A stretch of DNA of 7,432 nt, taken from Deltaproteobacteria bacterium (GTDB taxonomy: Bacteria > Desulfobacterota > Desulfobacteria > Desulfobacterales > Desulfatibacillaceae). Below, one piece after another: positions 6,690 to 7,432 of the stretch. The notes under the pieces are model-generated. The model did not search any database. It was not told the origin of the DNA and was given only the letters and a program-made list of their open reading frames with translations. Numbering within the stretch: position 1 is the first letter of the stretch; each line of letters begins with the position of its first letter. The position numbers and the translations under genes were made by a program. The stretch spans positions 1 to 7,432 of the forward strand of contig JAKAGN010000131.1 of assembly GCA_021815525.1 (NCBI GenBank). The letters run 5' to 3'.

Positions 6690-6865
6690 GAACCTATCTC
6701 AAAAATATGTTTCTAGTGCGATTGGCTTAAAAAGCCGCTGGCTGCGTCATCGGCGGAACAGGTCCTCGACGTAGAATAACTACGCCTCCGGTCCTTTTCC
6801 GCCTGCTTCCTTGCCAGCGACTTTTTCGCTCAATCTCATGACGAAAATATTTTTGAGATAGGTTC
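6690..6865. repeat. 176-bp MITE-like inverted repeat
   Basis: The ends are perfect 19-bp inverted repeats: GAACCTATCTCAAAAATAT at 6690-6708 and its complement at 6847-6865. The arms align without gaps almost to the centre at about 65% identity, including AAAAAG-YCGCTGGC and GGCGGAA blocks, and close on GTAG-AATAA-CTAC (6771-6783). The only plus-strand reading frame over it is short and unlike a gene. I see no clear target-site duplication at the flanks. The structure fits a non-autonomous mobile repeat, or a long hairpin if transcribed. It sits between two divergent genes, so it is not placed as a normal terminator. A full-length transposase gene is absent from the window. Confidence 0.85.
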
Positions 6866-6929
6866 AAGTCTTTCCGGCGGATATTTGGCGCGGCCGCAAC
6901 CGTGCATCGCAAGGGCGACGGGGTGGCGG

Positions 6930-6959
6930 AGCGCCCGGGCCCCCAGGCGTCCCGGCGCT
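6930..6959 (+). other. GC-rich hairpin in the pckA upstream region
   Basis: AGCGCC (6930-6935), one bulged C, then GGG (6937-6939) can pair with CCCGGCGCT (6951-6959) across an 11-nt loop. No T-run follows, so it is not a convincing terminator. It lies just before the weak promoter candidate of pckA and could mark a regulatory site, or be incidental in GC-rich DNA. Confidence 0.3.
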
Positions 6960-6961
6960 TC

Positions 6962-6992
6962 TTGTCATTGCGTCCTGATCTTTTTTTATGCT
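6962..6992 (+). promoter_or_regulatory. Weak candidate promoter for pckA
   Basis: TTGTCA (6962-6967) resembles a -35 box, and TATGCT (6987-6992) could be a -10 box at a 19-nt spacing. The T-tract just before it makes the stretch the most AT-rich part of the leader. A shifted pair (TTGCGT 6968-6973 with TATGGA 6992-6997, 18-nt spacing) is an alternative. Both are imperfect. Confidence 0.3.
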
Positions 6993-7005
6993 ATGGAATT
7001 TGGAT

Positions 7006-7027
7006 TAAAAAGCAGCCCAGCGGGGCT
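7006..7027 (-). terminator. Terminator-like hairpin reading on the minus strand, in the pckA leader
   Basis: On the - strand, AGCCC (7027-7023) pairs with GGGCT (7018-7014) across CGCT, and GC then TTTTTAA follow. This is a small intrinsic-terminator shape, but it faces away from pckA and would stop only transcription entering from the right. On the + strand the same hairpin lies about 30 nt before the pckA start codon and could affect the leader RNA. The stem is only 5 bp. Confidence 0.25.
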
Positions 7028-7055
7028 TTCCCCAACAATCCACCGAGGAAGCGTC

Positions 7056-7432
7056 ATGACATTGGACGAGAGACGGCAGCAGGAGCTTTTGGACTTGGGT
7101 CTAACCAACCTTGGAAGGCTTTACTGGAACCAGCCCGCGCCCAGCCTCTACGAGGAAATAGTGCGGCGCCGGGAGGGCATCATCTCCTTCATGGGGCCGG
7201 TTGTGGTGCGCACGGGCCATCACACCGGAAGGCTTCCACACGACAAGTTCTTCGTCCGTGAGCCCACGAGCGCCGACAAGATCTGGTGGGGCGAGGTCAA
7301 CCGCAGCCTGGACCAGGACAAGTTCGACATCCTCTACCGCCGGATGCTGGCCTATCTCCAGGGCAAGGACCTCTTCGTCCAGGACTGCTACGCCGGGGTG
7401 GACGCCCGCTTCCGCGAGCCCATCCGGGTAGA
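7056..7432 (+). CDS. pckA: Phosphoenolpyruvate carboxykinase (ATP), N-terminal part (3' truncated by window)
   Basis: The frame opens at ATG 7056, with GAGG at 7045-7048 as ribosome-binding site, and is still open at the window end (125 complete codons seen). The enzyme converts oxaloacetate plus ATP to phosphoenolpyruvate, CO2 and ADP, linking the TCA cycle to gluconeogenesis in the cytoplasm. The visible N-terminal domain has the family order: 'GLTNLGRLYWNQPAPSLYEE' (15-34), 'VVRTGHHTGRLPHDKFFV' (50-67), 'DKIWWGEVNRSL' (74-85), 'FDILYRRMLAYLQGKDLFVQDCYAG' (90-114) and 'REPIRV' (120-125). R59 in HTGR is equivalent to E. coli PckA Arg65, which contacts the substrate. The P-loop kinase and catalytic lysine/histidine region would lie beyond the window. 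The protein is of the ATP-dependent type rather than the GTP type. It stands apart from the phosphate operon, divergently arranged. Confidence 0.95.
   Translation, partial: MTLDERRQQELLDLGLTNLGRLYWNQPAPSLYEEIVRRREGIISFMGPVVVRTGHHTGRLPHDKFFVREPTSADKIWWGEVNRSLDQDKFDILYRRMLAYLQGKDLFVQDCYAGVDARFREPIRV

Noticed and set aside
6313..6774. 153-codon plus-strand frame running into the MITE-like repeat
   Set aside because: It is antisense to the DUF47 gene and ends inside the inverted repeat; no domain or ribosome-binding site supports it.
6690..6865. Idea that the 176-bp inverted repeat is a CRISPR unit or tRNA-like gene
   Set aside because: There is a single palindrome with no repeated spacers, and no cloverleaf can be drawn; the terminal inverted repeats fit a MITE better.

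Overview
The window looks like chromosomal DNA from a GC-rich bacterium, most likely a Desulfobacterota/deltaproteobacterial lineage. That is an inference from the high GC, the several cobalamin-binding radical SAM proteins, the ATP-type PEP carboxykinase and the long hairpin repeats; no single marker proves it. There are seven protein-coding genes, two of them cut by the window edges. No rRNA, tRNA, CRISPR array or transposase gene was seen.

Left part (1-4702, + strand): the C-terminal tail of what looks like a B12-binding radical SAM protein (2-277), a possible hairpin terminator, a small AT-richer gene for an exported protein of unknown function (371-778), then a tightly coupled three-gene operon. 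The operon holds a B12-binding-type radical SAM enzyme (824-2326), a polytopic flippase-like/LPG-synthase-type membrane protein (2319-3305, 8-nt overlap) and a second B12-binding radical SAM enzyme (3302-4702, ATGA overlap). Two or three radical SAM enzymes around one flippase-like membrane protein suggest chemistry on a membrane-associated substrate (lipid, lipid-linked sugar or similar). The product cannot be read from the sequence, and this is the best candidate for an undescribed pathway.

Middle (4703-4858): a convergent intergenic region filled by a ~126-bp imperfect palindrome (4734-4859), which probably also serves as a two-way terminator.

Right part, - strand (4859-6602): a DUF47/PhoU-like protein followed by a PiT-family phosphate transporter, the well-known DUF47-pit pair for low-affinity phosphate uptake. 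A pair of 7-bp direct repeats with an 11-bp period lies just upstream of the DUF47 gene.

Right end: 6603-7055 is a 453-bp divergent intergenic region without a gene. It holds the repeats and weak promoter elements for the phosphate operon, a 176-bp MITE-like inverted repeat with perfect 19-bp ends (6690-6865), a GC-rich hairpin, a weak promoter candidate and a small hairpin in the leader of pckA. The 5' end of pckA (ATP-dependent PEP carboxykinase, 7056 onward) runs off the window. The two long palindromes share a nearly identical central core and arm plan, so they appear to be members of one repeat superfamily.
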